64,000 bases of DNA, taken from Panaeolus papilionaceus (lineage: Eukaryota > Basidiomycota > Agaricomycetes > Agaricales). The position numbers and the translations under genes are program-made. This document shows, piece by piece, positions 35,513 through 47,500 of the stretch. The stretch's first letter is position 1, and the number at the start of each line of letters is the position of its first letter. The DNA is taken from the NCBI GenBank assembly GCA_015501605.1, contig JADNRZ010000007.1:1984001-2048000 (forward strand), given 5' to 3'. The notes under the pieces were generated by a model. It was given only the letters and a program-made list of their open reading frames with translations, ran no database searches and was not told the DNA's origin.

Positions 35513-37752
35513 TTAACATTCGGCGGGGACCGAGTTGTCATTGACGTAGCTGGCAGCTTTGGGGCCAAGACCGCGGCTGGCGAATGCCTTCCAGAGCAAG
35601 CACTTGTTGGCACCTCCATAGCGGTTCTGGTCAGCCTGGATCCATGCAGCACGGGCAGTGACAACTAAGGAAAGGTGAGATTAGCTGTAAAATCGACAGT
35701 GGCTGAAACGGAGAAGCCTACATGTGGGGCTGCAAGGTTGGAGACGGAGGGCATCCAAGAAGAGGTGGAGGTAGACAATGTTTCCCTCTTTGCCATCGGG
35801 GTTCGTCCTGGCGTCTGCTGACCACCCGTGCTCGGCGACAAGAGCAGCGTAGACGTTATGGAGGATGTTGGCCCAGATTTCACCAATACCTGAGGAGAAA
35901 CGATTAGAAAATGATTTCAAGTAAAGTGAAATAAATTGTACGCACGATGAACAGTGGTAAGACCCTTGACGCTGGCGTAGGTGTAGTTGTTGACGGATGT
36001 ACTGGTGGAATAGGGCTTGGTGCGGATACCAGCAGCGTTGTTCATGACATAGTCGCCGAGAACGTAGTCCTCGACTTCAGCAGACTTGTGCCATGTCCAC
36101 CTGTTAATGAAAGGTCAGGGAGAGAACCAAACGGAGACCAACGGTGATACTCACTCAGCAAGAGCATCTGACCAACCTTCACCAAGACCGCCAGCCTCAG
36201 TGGTCTGCAGACAGCGACCAGTTCCACCACCAGTCATGCGGTTAGTGATACCATGGGTCATCTCGTGAACGACGATGTCGTTCTCAAGGGATCCGTCACG
36301 GTTGGGGGTGGTGTTGGTCCAGATATACATGCGGCAGGTTCCGGATTGACCACTGTGGAAGAAATGTGGATTAGAAAGATAAAAAAAAGTGCTTAGGAGT
36401 TCGCGTACTCAGCAGGAGTGGCGAAGTTGGCGTTGTTGGTGCCAGATGCATCTTGGACGGAAATCTTGACGCGATCGTTCTGAGCTCCACCCTTTCCAAA
36501 GTTATTAGTTTGGAAGTTGTACGCAGTCTCAGTGAAACCATAGCGGTAGGTGAAGTCGTGCACGGTGTTGATGGTGTAGAAGGCATTGACGCGGGCGGCG
36601 TTGAGGTTCACAGTGGCGGAAGGCGCAGAGGCGGTATCGTAGGTGTAGTCGAAGATCAAGTCAGTGGAGCTCTGGGAAGTGGTTCCAGACTCGGACGACT
36701 TGTAGGCGACGACGTTGTTACCACTTGAGAAAGATCAGCATTAAAGTAGTCATGGAAAATGGCTTATCAAAACTTACGCAGTGGTGGTAGTGGTAGTGGA
36801 TCCGGTGCTGTGCCATCCAGAGGGGGAGGCAAGGGTGTCCTGAGGGTCAACGAGAGTCTCTAAACCCTCACGGATGTCCTTCTTGTTGATAGGAAGGACT
36901 TTGTATGAAGCGTGTGCGACGTAGTCGGTGGCCGAGAGGATCTCACCAGAGTGAGCATCGACATAGACCTCAAACCAGCTGTTAACCTCCTCGTTCTGGA
37001 CTTGGATGGTGTGAACAAGAGCAGCTGAGCCATCAGCGAGGGTCAAGAACTCCTGGCCGATGGGGAAGCCGTTGTATTTGCCCTCAAAGGCCTCCTCGAC
37101 CTTGGCGATGACGGAGCTGGCAGCGACAGTGGGCCTGGTGGCAGCAATGCGCTCTGTACATTATTATTAACATTTAATAATATAATATGAAAGACTCTGG
37201 GCTTACTAGGCTTAACAAAGGATGAGCCGAAAGCGACGACCTTATCGTTCTTCCATGCAACGTTGGCGACAGCATTGACGAATGGGATTCCTTTCTAGAA
37301 AACGAAAACGGGTAAGAGATGTATTCATGAGGCGGAAAGGATAATTGCCGGCATACGTGGAATTGCCTGACGTAGGCGAACTTCTCGTCGCGGTCAGCAT
37401 AACCGCCCTTGAAGCCAATGGAATCGGCATCAAGGCCAAGGCGGGTGCGAACAAAGGCAATGGCAGTGCTATTCAAATCGCGGGGAGCACGAGCAATGAG
37501 CTCAGACTCGAGTTGGAGACCATCCTCGAAAGTCTACAGATAAACATTAGTACAAGGAAAGATCTCCATGAATGCGATGCTAACCTCGAAAGTAGCAGGG
37601 GGGTGGTAGGACTCGAGCTTGAAGTCGCGACGAATTTCCCTTGTGTGGTGTGTTGAAGGGTGGGTCATCGAACGATCCTGCAAAGCACTGGCTGGAGAAG
37701 AGAAAGCGACTGCCAAGAGGACAGACGACAAGAGCTTATCGAAACCGAACAT
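35513..37752 (-). CDS. Fungalysin-type extracellular metallopeptidase (M36), copy 2
   Basis: Secreted zinc endopeptidase. Nine exons: 37752-37585, 37533-37357, 37294-37207, 37153-36778, 36723-36409, 36352-36155, 36100-35946, 35889-35722 and 35664-35513; 1797 nt, 598 residues. Signal peptide is clear ([17 protein letters not shown]). The propeptide has YHPPATFE and [14 protein letters not shown]; the mature enzyme has [16 protein letters not shown] with zinc ligands at about His404 and His408, base Glu405, and third ligand in GLGEGWSD (about Glu433). It ends [18 protein letters not shown]. Codons are strongly biased to C-ending forms (GCC, ACC, AAC, GTC), as in highly expressed fungal genes, unlike copy 1. 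Only part of the intron positions coincide with copy 1, so the pair is an old duplication or family members brought together. A TATA-like CTATTTAA sits about 40 bases before the ATG. Confidence 0.95.
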
Positions 37753-37790
37753 TCTGAAGAAAGAGAAAGTGAAGCGAGGTCTGAGGGTGG

Positions 37791-37798
37791 TTAAATAG
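37791..37798 (-). promoter_or_regulatory. TATA-like element of fungalysin copy 2
   Basis: Minus-strand CTATTTAA, 39-46 bases upstream of the start codon at 37752, followed by a pyrimidine-rich leader (CACTTTCTCTTTCTTC). This predicts a very short 5' leader. It fits the strong codon bias of the gene. Confidence 0.5.
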
Positions 37799-40700
37799 CT
37801 CTTGGTCTCGTCTTGTTCCCGCATGGCTTGGATTTATAGGTTTGGAGAATGAGCACGTCTTTTTGCGTGCAGCTATCGTATCAAAACCATGTCATGCTGG
37901 ACGAGTAATCCTCCAGATGGTTTTCCGGAGACAGGTGATAGCTTGAAGCCAGGTAAAGCGCGGATGAGTGTCCATAACGGGAAAAGACACAGCCGGGAGA
38001 GATTCTCTAGATAACGTAGCTGCAGAAATGCGAGAGCACACTGAAAGGCCGGTCATGAAGAACCCCAGAGACACATCGAGGTGATATCAGATACCGAGAC
38101 TCCACAAGGTATGAACATTGAAAAACCTTTGCTTGTATATGGATACACTCCGGGAAGCATGCGGTTAAGAGCAAGATATCGCTAGTTAGTAGATGGCGTG
38201 ATCAATGCAATAAGGAATCAGCACACTTACGCGCCTGTTCTAAACATTTTTCGGCCGCGGTTTTCCGCAACGTGACCATACAGTCCCCTTCCGACAACAT
38301 TTGGCAGAGTCAATGGCGGTCATTGACCAGAACGTCTCTAGATCCTGCAACCAAGTGTCAAATACATTTGTATATATGGAACATGGTCTTTAGCAGGATA
38401 CACCAAGGTGGTTAGATCTCCTTTACTTAGCCCTATCACGCGCCCAAACGGCCGAAAGTAATGCTTGAGGTAGAGGGCGCCCCACAAGGTGAATGATACC
38501 TGAAGAACAGATGAGAGGAGGTTATCGCAAAATGCGGCATATGAGTTCAGTGAGAGAAGCAACTAGCCACGCAGCCAAGCCTCTGCCAAGGGTATAGCAA
38601 CCAAAGGGCCTCAGGTGATACCCCATAGTAATTTCGGGAGCATTGAAATAATGAAGATATCAACTCCCTGTGAAGGTAAAGGAACGCAGCAAGAGGCGAA
38701 AGAAAAAGGCTGGTGTTGTGTAAAATTGTGCAACAACTTTGAACGATATTCCTCATAGCCTATAATCTGATATGAAGTTGAAAATGTCAAATCAACGAAA
38801 ATAATCATCAACTTCAACTCACAATCGAAACGCAGGTGTGCATATGAATGTAAACACCTGTATACATAGCGTTTCCGTGTTTTAGCATGCTTCTCTGGTC
38901 ATCCTCCCGCTTGGCAACTCGTTTGAAGAGGGTCATCGGTGCTTGATTGTCTGAAGAACCCTCCATGTACCCCGATATTTCCGCGTTTGTTGTTCCAAGG
39001 TACACACTAGTCCAACCTAGTCCGCGCATAATGATTACTTTAGATGCCCGTCGGCTCACTGAATTTCTTCTGCCAGGCCCGCATATTTGAAAGAATCGTA
39101 GCCTGAAGTCATAGTATTGCAAAAGTATTCCTACATACAAAAGTGATAACCTAAACGATTGTTAGCGATGTTCACAACATGAAAAATTGCCAAAAATCCA
39201 TTAGAATTAAGTACCTAACAGTATTTTAGCGCTGTGCCCCGTAGGTCCATTGGCTATAGAGAAATAATTTTCCTGGGCTATAGAAACTAGACACTTCATA
39301 TGGTTCGACTGCTCATCATGAACAATCCTTTATGATGGGTTCTGGCAAAGGTTCAGTGTGTGGCCTTGTTTACCAGCAGCGTCTGATCACTCGCATAACC
39401 GAATAGCCCGATAAGATTACTGGCGCCAAAAATACATGATTTTTAGGGATTCTCCTTCTTTGGACACGGCCTATCTTGCGTATACACCTCCTTAGGCGTT
39501 AGGTGCTACTGAATTGAAATCCAAAGTAATACCAGGAATTTACTCGGGCATATTTGATACGTGCGTCTAACCGGACTCCGATGTTGAAGTTCTCCGAAAA
39601 GCAAGGCTCTGGCCATTTTAAGCGCTAGCAGCTGATATTGAGTTTTAGTGCCTACACAAAAGGTCGACGTCTATAGAGACGAACCTAAGACTAAGTAAAA
39701 GACAATATTTCTTTCTCAGCCAATTTATCTAGAAGTGGTGACAATTCTGACAAAGGGAATCCTTTGAGGGTGCATGCAGTGTTTAAAATTTGACTGAAGG
39801 ACACGAGCATCAATTCCAAAGTCAAGAGAAATAAAAACAGACACAACGGAGGATATATGAGTTATGAGCTACAGATTTTCAGGAGAGACTCCCTTGATTT
39901 TAAACACCACAGGAGATCGAACTGATTCAGTGGCCAAAATGTGAGTACGAGAGCCCTGCCACCAGTTCGGAAGCTCGGGTTACTACCTGAATGGGTTCTA
40001 TATTTTGAAAAGTACACCGGAGATTTCGCCTCTCTGTTTAGGTTAAATAGTTTTCACATCTCGGTGGAGAGAACTTAACAGAAGCTGCTTATCACGCGGT
40101 CTATCATTAGCCCCTATGCGCAGGAGACAGCGCCTAATGTGTTACATACATAACTATATATATGTGCTACAATGGGTTCTGGGTGAATTGCATGAGAACC
40201 CCTTCTAACTCACATGAAACACGTACACAAGCAGGTACCACCACGAACGCGAGGTTTAACTTGACTCCCCGAAGTTGAGGTGAATGTATAGTAGTCATAC
40301 ATCGTTGATGAGTGCTTTGGATGTGGCAGAGGTCCGGCTTCGTGGTGATCAGTGATCAGTTCACAGACATTCTTCATTTTGCCCTGTCTTCGGTGTTCAA
40401 TCTGACCGTAAAAGCATCTTGTGAAACGCTGATGATTCATTGAATTCAGCCCAGGCAAAATAACCTCGTTAATTTTGGGCAAGCACAATCGCATCAGTTC
40501 GAAGTGATGAAGTACCTAATAATAATACTTAAGAGGCGAGGAGGGGCTTCGGATGTTCTATTTTCAACTGATCTCCAGCAAAGCAAGCAGCAACACTGAA
40601 GTCATGAACCAATGAGGGCGTGAGATTTCTTATGTTTCTGGCATCAGCCACTGGCAGTCCTCATGTTGTTGCACTGTCACAGAGTTTCGTCGCTACCCAC

Positions 40701-41490
40701 CTTCCTTAGTTCCTGCTATTTCTATGGCATGGGTTTCTCACCGCTCCCTTTAACTGCAAATGCATACGCTCTATCTTGCCCAGGGAACATTATCGCTATC
40801 CACTTAATCTTTTCTTAGTGCGGTGGTATCATAACATCTGCTTCACTCCATCATCATGATTCGGTGTCAACCCACTGTTGGTTGCTATTCTGCAAAAAGA
40901 CGACTGGCGTGAGTATCACCTCGCACTTTCAGTTGAATTCGAATTCTCTGCTCGATTTTGACAGACACAGACTTTGACGCATGCTGATTTTGTACCAGAT
41001 AAGAGCAAACCGCAGTATAATTGTACTCCGGGTAAGTGATTCACCGATTTACGACCTATACAACCAGTTGATCATCGCTGTCAGTGTTCATCGAAAGCGT
41101 ATCGGTCAAGTTGTAGTAAGCAACGATGAGCGACAATTGACGCCTGTCGCTTCAATGCTCAAACACACGGAAGTGGGAGGATCTGACGATGGTGACGACC
41201 TGTTGGTGCTCACCTCGGCCATTGGTCTGCTGACAGATATAGCTTCCTTCTGGTCCGGTGCCTATTTATGTCCCTTTGACGGATGAGAGACCCAGTGTTA
41301 TGGGAAAGGTCTCATTATCCTTCCATGAATACATGGAGAGTCATCTGAGTTATTAAATGGCCCTTAGAAACGTCACTCATGATTTGAGCTCTTGTTGCCC
41401 CGCGTTCCTTGCTTTCTTCGTTCTTTCTGAGTCTCTCAGATTCTTTTCTTCTTTTAACTCTTGTCCTTTTGAAAGTTTCGCCTGGCAACG
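37799..41490. other. Gene-poor interval
   Basis: About 3.7 kb. Minus-strand frames at 38338-38562 and 38814-39140 and a plus-strand frame at 40981-41286 have no domain and no consistent splice partners. The sequence GTGAGTATC-CCTCG-AC at about 40912 resembles the first-intron donor region of the next gene (about 41597), perhaps a trace of local duplication. No transposon or RNA gene is recognised. Confidence 0.4.
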
Positions 41491-43006
41491 ATGATGGCGA
41501 TTGGTAGAGCCAAAACTGCCGGATACGTGCAGTCGAGACGGTCAAGCGTCTTCCATGACCTTCCTTCCGCTAGCGATTGGCTAGACGACACCGTAGGTGA
41601 GTATCGCCTCGTACTGGACTAAAACTTAAAGCTCGTCTCCACCCCTAACTCGTCTCATCTCATCTAGAGCTGCGAAGAAGGATAAAGCGAGACGTCCTTC
41701 TCAATCGCTACAACATTGCAGAGGGCTCGCTCAGGGTTATCACATTCTCTCGTGCACTTCTTACCGAAGTCGTCCCAAAGCTCATTTTACCACCGCTGCG
41801 TCAAGGGAGGATCGGTTGGGGAAGCTGCTCTTTCGATCTCGCCTCACGACTAGGACTGCTACCCAGCCAGGCCCACTCTAAGTATGCCGAATACGAAGAA
41901 GGCGTATCCATTAACAACGTTGTATCACACGGATCATGCTATTGTGGCCGCATCTCGAAACAAGGCCTTATCTCTCTAATTAGCCATCATGTACACAGCG
42001 TCGTACGGCGAGATGCTCATGTTTCATTCCCGGCGACAGACGGTGCGGCATGGACCATCGAAGTCAATACAAGAATAGGGAGATTCGTATTGGAGAACAT
42101 GTATGGTGGTTGGTTCGTTCACTTTGATGGGACTGTGTGCATGGATCCACCAGCTGGACGGATTCCTGATACGGGGCAGAATGTGGACGACATCGTTCTA
42201 GCATCTCAAGGACACTACTTGGTCAACGACTCGTCAACTCATCGTTCGTTTAAGTGGCGGAGTAATGTGCTGCAGACGGTCGAGTTTCTGTCCACGGGTA
42301 ATTTCTTTGGTCTGCCTCACGCGGTGATCTACATGCCGGAGGAGGATATCGAGAGATGGAAGAGGCTGGAAAGGTTTTCGAAAGCGGTGATTCGAGCGAT
42401 GGTCAAAATCGTCCAGGCTATCAAGGAGCCAGTGTCCCTAGTAGCTGCCCTCAAACAATTGCCCACCGAACACAAAGCGAAGTTGCAAGGTTCGCTGCCG
42501 ATGGGCAGCGTGGCGGAGAAGCTGGCAGCTTGTTACTACCTGTGTTACGTTCTTTCGAAGAAGCGTATCGATAACATGGACTTTGACTGTACGTAGCATC
42601 ATTCATCTTATCACGCGACCTTCGATGATCTCTGATGCCGTTCATAGATTTTCATATGTTTACGCGAATGAGCATGGGTGATCTGACGCTCGCCCATCAG
42701 TTTTTCCGAAGTCCCCGCGCAGAGGCGACGAAGTTGTTCTGTACTTCACAGGACCGCTTCATCAGACTCTTCAACGAATGCTCAGGTGATGGCCAAACCG
42801 AGGAGGAAGTCGAAGCCGCCGTGGTTAAGCAGTTGAAGAGCATCATTGTCAACAATCCGAACAACATCGCTCTCATCGTCTTTCAGGGTTTCCTATCCAT
42901 CGTTGCTCAGTGGAATTGCACGCGCATTCTATCCAGAGCTGTTATGTCCCCCGTTGAGTGGCTTGACTTTGTAGCAGAGGACGAGGACTATATTCATTTT
43001 GGTTGA
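41491..43006 (+). CDS. Unrecognised 461-residue protein
   Basis: Three exons, 41491-41596, 41668-42588 and 42648-43006, join in frame with good GT-AG borders to 1386 nt and 461 residues. I do not recognise the family. There is no signal peptide and no membrane segment. The first part is basic (ELRRRIKRD), the middle has a Cys/His cluster SHGSCYCGRISKQ followed by ISHHVHSVVRRDAH, then a segment that reads like an all-beta region (WTIEVNTRIGRFVLENMYGG). The C-terminal third is helical, with MSPVEWLDFVAEDEDYIHFG at the end. Codon use is even and the long middle exon is fully open, so it is very probably a real gene. It ends convergently with the P450 gene, 537 bases away. Confidence 0.8.
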
Positions 43007-43543
43007 CCACTTCATTCTCACAATTCAGTTTTACATTATTATTCTTTGCCGGACTTAGATTTTACGATATTTATGCCTTCGTTATGACCTTCCCCTTTCG
43101 TTTTACATCTTGCATTTGTACATTAGCCTCATTAGGTTCAGGTACTTCAACGAATGATACCAACAGCGATCCGTCCAATTATGCAAAGTGATCATGATTA
43201 GCATCCATTGATGTTAGGCAATCGTGAAATTGTAGATCCCGAAATAGCATTGTTATCATTCGAACCAAATGCAGTGCTTCGATGTAATCGAAAAATGTCG
43301 GAGGGTAGCTAACTAGTTGAAACCTTATTGCAGGGAATCAAGCCATGTTAATTTTAAAGCTAAATTTAAATAAAAGTGTACGATGATACTAAAAGTAGGT
43401 AGGTACATACAACATAGAATAGAGCAGGCCAAGCGAGTTAAAGTTAGGGGCCTCCTGGGGCGAGGATAGATACTTAACATCATGTTGGCGAGTACTCAAT
43501 AATGAAAATCACAATCGAATAAGTCTACAACTCCAAGCAATTC
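43007..43543. other. Convergent 3' flanks
   Basis: About 540 bases between the stops of the 461-residue gene and the P450 gene. AT-rich, with AATAAA-like words near 43370; presumably 3' untranslated regions. No gene seen. Confidence 0.5.
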
Positions 43544-45543
43544 TCAAGCTACAATTCTCTTGAACTCGAGGAAGGATGGTTCACCGGTAGGGCGGGCCTA
43601 AGCATAGCATTAGCGTCTAAAGTTCAAGGTCACCGGGCGGGATCGGTGCACTTACCTGATGAATATCGTTTCGGTCGGGTACTGGAAGGGATTTGAGAGG
43701 AGCTCCGTTCTTATCCACAATCTTGTAGTCATATCCAGCTAGCATGTACGCGATAATGACCTTCAACTCAAGTTTCGCAACTTTCATTCCAGTGCATGGA
43801 TGACGGCCTATAGTATGAAAGGTAAGACTAAACCCTTAGCTTAATTAGCAGCTAATATACGTACCAGCGCCCCAACCAAGGTAAGTGAAAGTACCCTTCT
43901 TGTCTTCGTCTCTTCCAGGTCCGAACCGAGCGGGATCAAACGAGTTGGGCTGGCTATAGATGTCGGGGTTTAGATGCACATCAGCAATGTTGTACGCGAT
44001 GAAGTCTCCCTTTCCGATGGTATATCCAGACACGTCGATGTTGTCGACGACGTTGCGACGCAAAGCAGTACCAGTGAGCACGAGGCGGAGCGTTTCGCGT
44101 ATTACGGAGTCAAAGACTGGCATTTCGTCTTCCCATGCAGAAACAGGAATGGCAGCAAGACGTTTGTGAAGGGAATCGGAGGGATTGGATGTGTATTGGT
44201 TGAGAAGCGCATCAACTTCAGCCTTGACTTTGGCTTTCCATTCGGGGTGCATTCCGACGTAGACGATGTTCCAGCAAGCTATTTCGATGCAAGGGTCAGT
44301 ACCTATGCTCACGATCAGGGTCATTGTAATTCACATACCATTTGCACCTGTGTTGACAACACCGGCGAAGAGAACACCTAACAGAAATTGAACGATGGCA
44401 TCGGTCGGGTTGCCTTGAGAGATGAGAACATCAATCGCGTCCGACGAGGGGACTTCGGCATGACGCCTGGCCTCAACGATGCCATAAATCTTCACGAAGA
44501 GAGATTTTACCGCCTCATCCTTCGCCTTCTTCGAGCGACTTGGGAACCACGGCAGCAAGAGTGCTTGCGGCGTAGAGCTCTTTTCAAGGGTCCAATATAA
44601 TTGTTGAATGTCTTTGATGGCATCCAAGTCGTCGGCAAGTTCGCGACATGTCGCCATGCGGACTGTCATTTGGAAGACAAGCTGTTGCGTGCGCAAAAAG
44701 AAATGAATAAAAATGATGGTTAAATCAAACGTGGTGTTTCATGTTACTTTCATTGGACTCACGTCGTAAATTTGCTGGAAAGGGTCCATTCTGCCCTCGC
44801 TCCCCCATTGCTGCACACGGCGATCGATGTCCTGCATCAGATCAGGAAGCACTATTAAATTAGAAGGTGAGTTCCAAAAATCGCTCCGATATTGACTGAA
44901 GATGTTTACTTACTGTCGTTGAGGCGGTTTCGGTTGAGGAGATGGGCGAGTTGTTTGTTAAACCAAGTTACATCGCCCTCACTGGTAGTTTCGATCTTCA
45001 CGTCCGACAAGCGAGGTGCCTAAACAAAGGTTTGGAGTGGAAGGGAGTATGTCAGCTGACATGTCCGAGTCGGAGAAATTATTGTGGTCATACCGCTCCC
45101 ATTAGAATCTTATATCCCTCGTTGAAGTCCAGAGACCTGGAATCAAAGAACACCTTGCGAGCCTCGTCTCCTCTTGTGGCAACTACAGTATGCTGATACC
45201 AAAGTGAGTGAGTTGACAATGATGATGAGACCCAAGGATTAGGCAGTCTTACGTGGAGAACTTTGAATTTAAACATAGGTTCAGGAACGTTGTTGAAGTG
45301 ATGCCACAGGAAGTCATAGCGTTTCGTGAAGAAGGTCCAGGCAGTGATAACAGGTATGCCTCCTAGAGAGCGGATAGTGCCCCTTTCTTTTGGTGTCAGA
45401 GTGCGGTAGGCAACGGTTCCAAAGATGAGCGCAATGATTAAGGGTGATACCAGCTTGACAGTGTCATTCGACGCAACAACTTCCTGGAGGTTCTGAAGGG
45501 TAAGGTTCGAGATGATGGACAACATGGTAGGGATGGCAATCAT
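43544..45543 (-). CDS. Cytochrome P450 monooxygenase
   Basis: Haem-thiolate monooxygenase anchored in the endoplasmic reticulum membrane. Eight exons: 45543-45253, 45192-45094, 45019-44914, 44851-44763, 44681-44339, 44278-43865, 43807-43656 and 43597-43544; 1548 nt, 515 residues. Residues 30-50 form the membrane anchor (VKLVSPLIIALIFGTVAY). The ExxR motif is in RETLRL (about Glu371/Arg374), the PERF-like region is DPARFGPGRD, and the haem loop is YLGWGAGRHPCTGMK with Cys at about 452. The I-helix reads FAGVVNTGAN (about 300-309): it lacks the usual acid-Thr pair and has Asn-Thr instead, so proton delivery may differ. The start is uncertain: Met at 45567, 45543 or 45525 are all in frame; I prefer 45543. 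Substrate unknown. Confidence 0.9.
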
Positions 45544-47500
45544 GGGACGCCTTGCACAAGGCTTCATATAGTGTACACCCTTTCAGGGTCGAACCGCAAT
45601 ACCCGCCAAGGTACCCCTAACACATGCCGAACACCCAGGGAGTTAAAGTTGCCATTGTAACTACTTATTAGGGACCACCATGTCTTCTTCGATCAATTAC
45701 TAACTCTGATGGCGTATTTTAATTCGCCGCAGCATCGCATTGTGCCCCTCTTCTTTGTATGTACGTCGAATCACATACGCTCACTGACAACCCAATGGTG
45801 CTTACCGGTTCACTAATTCCTGAAAGTTGAACAAAAGGAAAAGGCAAATTTGAGGGATCACCAAACGGGATGCGCATATCCATCGAGACGTGTCTTGAAA
45901 CAATCAAAACTGGTCGACACTCCGATACAGTTTTGAATGTGAGTCTTTGATTGGTCGTTCGGCGAAAACGATGGAAATTGCATGGTGTCAGGTGGGTTGT
46001 CCGCCCAACTTGTGAAGAATTAGGCAGGTGAGACTGCGGAGACCCCCTCAGGAATACACCGTGAAGACCGGGACGGACAAGCTCCACGCTCAAGAGATAA
46101 AAAAGCAAGCGTTGAATGTTACATATGTTGACGTTGCTGCACGTTGACGCACATTCATGCTCTACGATCACTTCAATAATGACTAACACCAGTCCACGAT
46201 AGTGGTAGTCATTGCCATGATTACGGCTCGCAGGTGAGGCCGGTGAGGACTCGAAATTAAGTACCTGGGAGGGACTTTCGACAGAAATATTGGTCATACA
46301 TAGTATGCTTTTGGTTCATCAGCTGCATGTACTCCTCCAGATAAACCGTTCATTAGCTTTTGGTTGCATAAATGTCAAAGTCCACAGCACCGTAATGCCT
46401 CATTTCTTGCAGCGCCCATTGGACGACTCTGGATAGGCCGCAAGGGATCCTTGGGTCACTGTAGCAGGAGGTCCTCGGCGACCGAGACCTCCTGGGCGCT
46501 CCTAATGTTTGAATGCGAGGAGAGACATCCAATGTTTCAACAAATCATTTGGAGTAATCAATGATAAAGGCGTGGAATTTATATTGAGGATAAAATTTGA
46601 ATATATAATGGTGTCACTTTTTTGCGGAGGACATCACCTGCTTTGGACTTTAGAAGCATACGTAGCGCGAGCAGGAAACGTTATCACATTGACAAACGAC
46701 CTATGTAAGCGGCCCGGCGGTATTTTGACTTCTTCGGAGGATGGAGGTAGGAGGGACATCGAGAGTGATTCCCTGCCAGAACGTAACGTGGTACGTAATC
46801 CTGATTGAAACGAAGTAAGTACTGGTCGCTGATAGTATTGCCTTTTCCTACGCCTTGTCTCTAGCAGTAAGCATTATAACGCCACACTTCGACGTTCATT
46901 TCCGAACCCACCCCCTTCAAGGTTCTCATGCGGAGAGAATATTCGATGGCCTTATCCACGCCTAGCATGCCATGCTGCGGTGTCACCCCGACTCGGGAGT
47001 CTAGGGTAGCACAAGAAAGGCAGTTGCAGCTAGCCTTTTCATACAATAAAGAAGTACTGGTACATTTTCTCATTAACAACGTCTCTGACACATCCCCTAT
47101 GCAAGCGGACGCGTCGAATATTATTTTAAAGCTACTCGTCATCATCAAGTATGTAGCTACAACGACAGAGGTATGTCCCTTTTTTAGGAGGGTCAGCAGT
47201 GGGTTAAATATACCTGATTGCGCGTGGGCGTTCATTTCAACTTCTGGCGCGCGTCAAAGGAAGTGTTAGACGCGGTACCAATTGATACCGTTTGTCATTG
47301 CATGATTGATCTATTCAGGAATGCTGTGCGTGGAATTCCAAGCCTAAGTCTCCTTGACATATCCCTGACATTATTAGGGTCTTGTTCCCGACGATGTTGA
47401 GTCAACAGGCACAGCTTGACCTTGAACGACGACCACCAGACACTACGCTGCACCGACCATCTCCTCTTCTTTAATCACTCACCCCAAGCTCTCTCAAGGT
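45544..47500. other. Intergenic with a long unexplained minus frame
   Basis: About 2 kb. The minus frame 46297-45719 is open for 192 codons without a domain, upstream of and in the same direction as the P450. It could be chance or an unknown small gene. Overlapping frames on both strands at 46861-47269 cannot both be coding and neither has a recognisable domain. The final bases are the leader of the F-box gene. Confidence 0.4.

Noticed and set aside
40861..41040. Possible duplicate first exon of the 461-residue gene, with a similar GTGAGTATC donor region
   Set aside because: The proposed exons do not join in frame; every acceptor gives an early stop. The similarity is short and could be chance.
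46861..47269. Overlapping open frames on both strands
   Set aside because: No domain, no splice partners and mutual exclusion; treated as non-coding.
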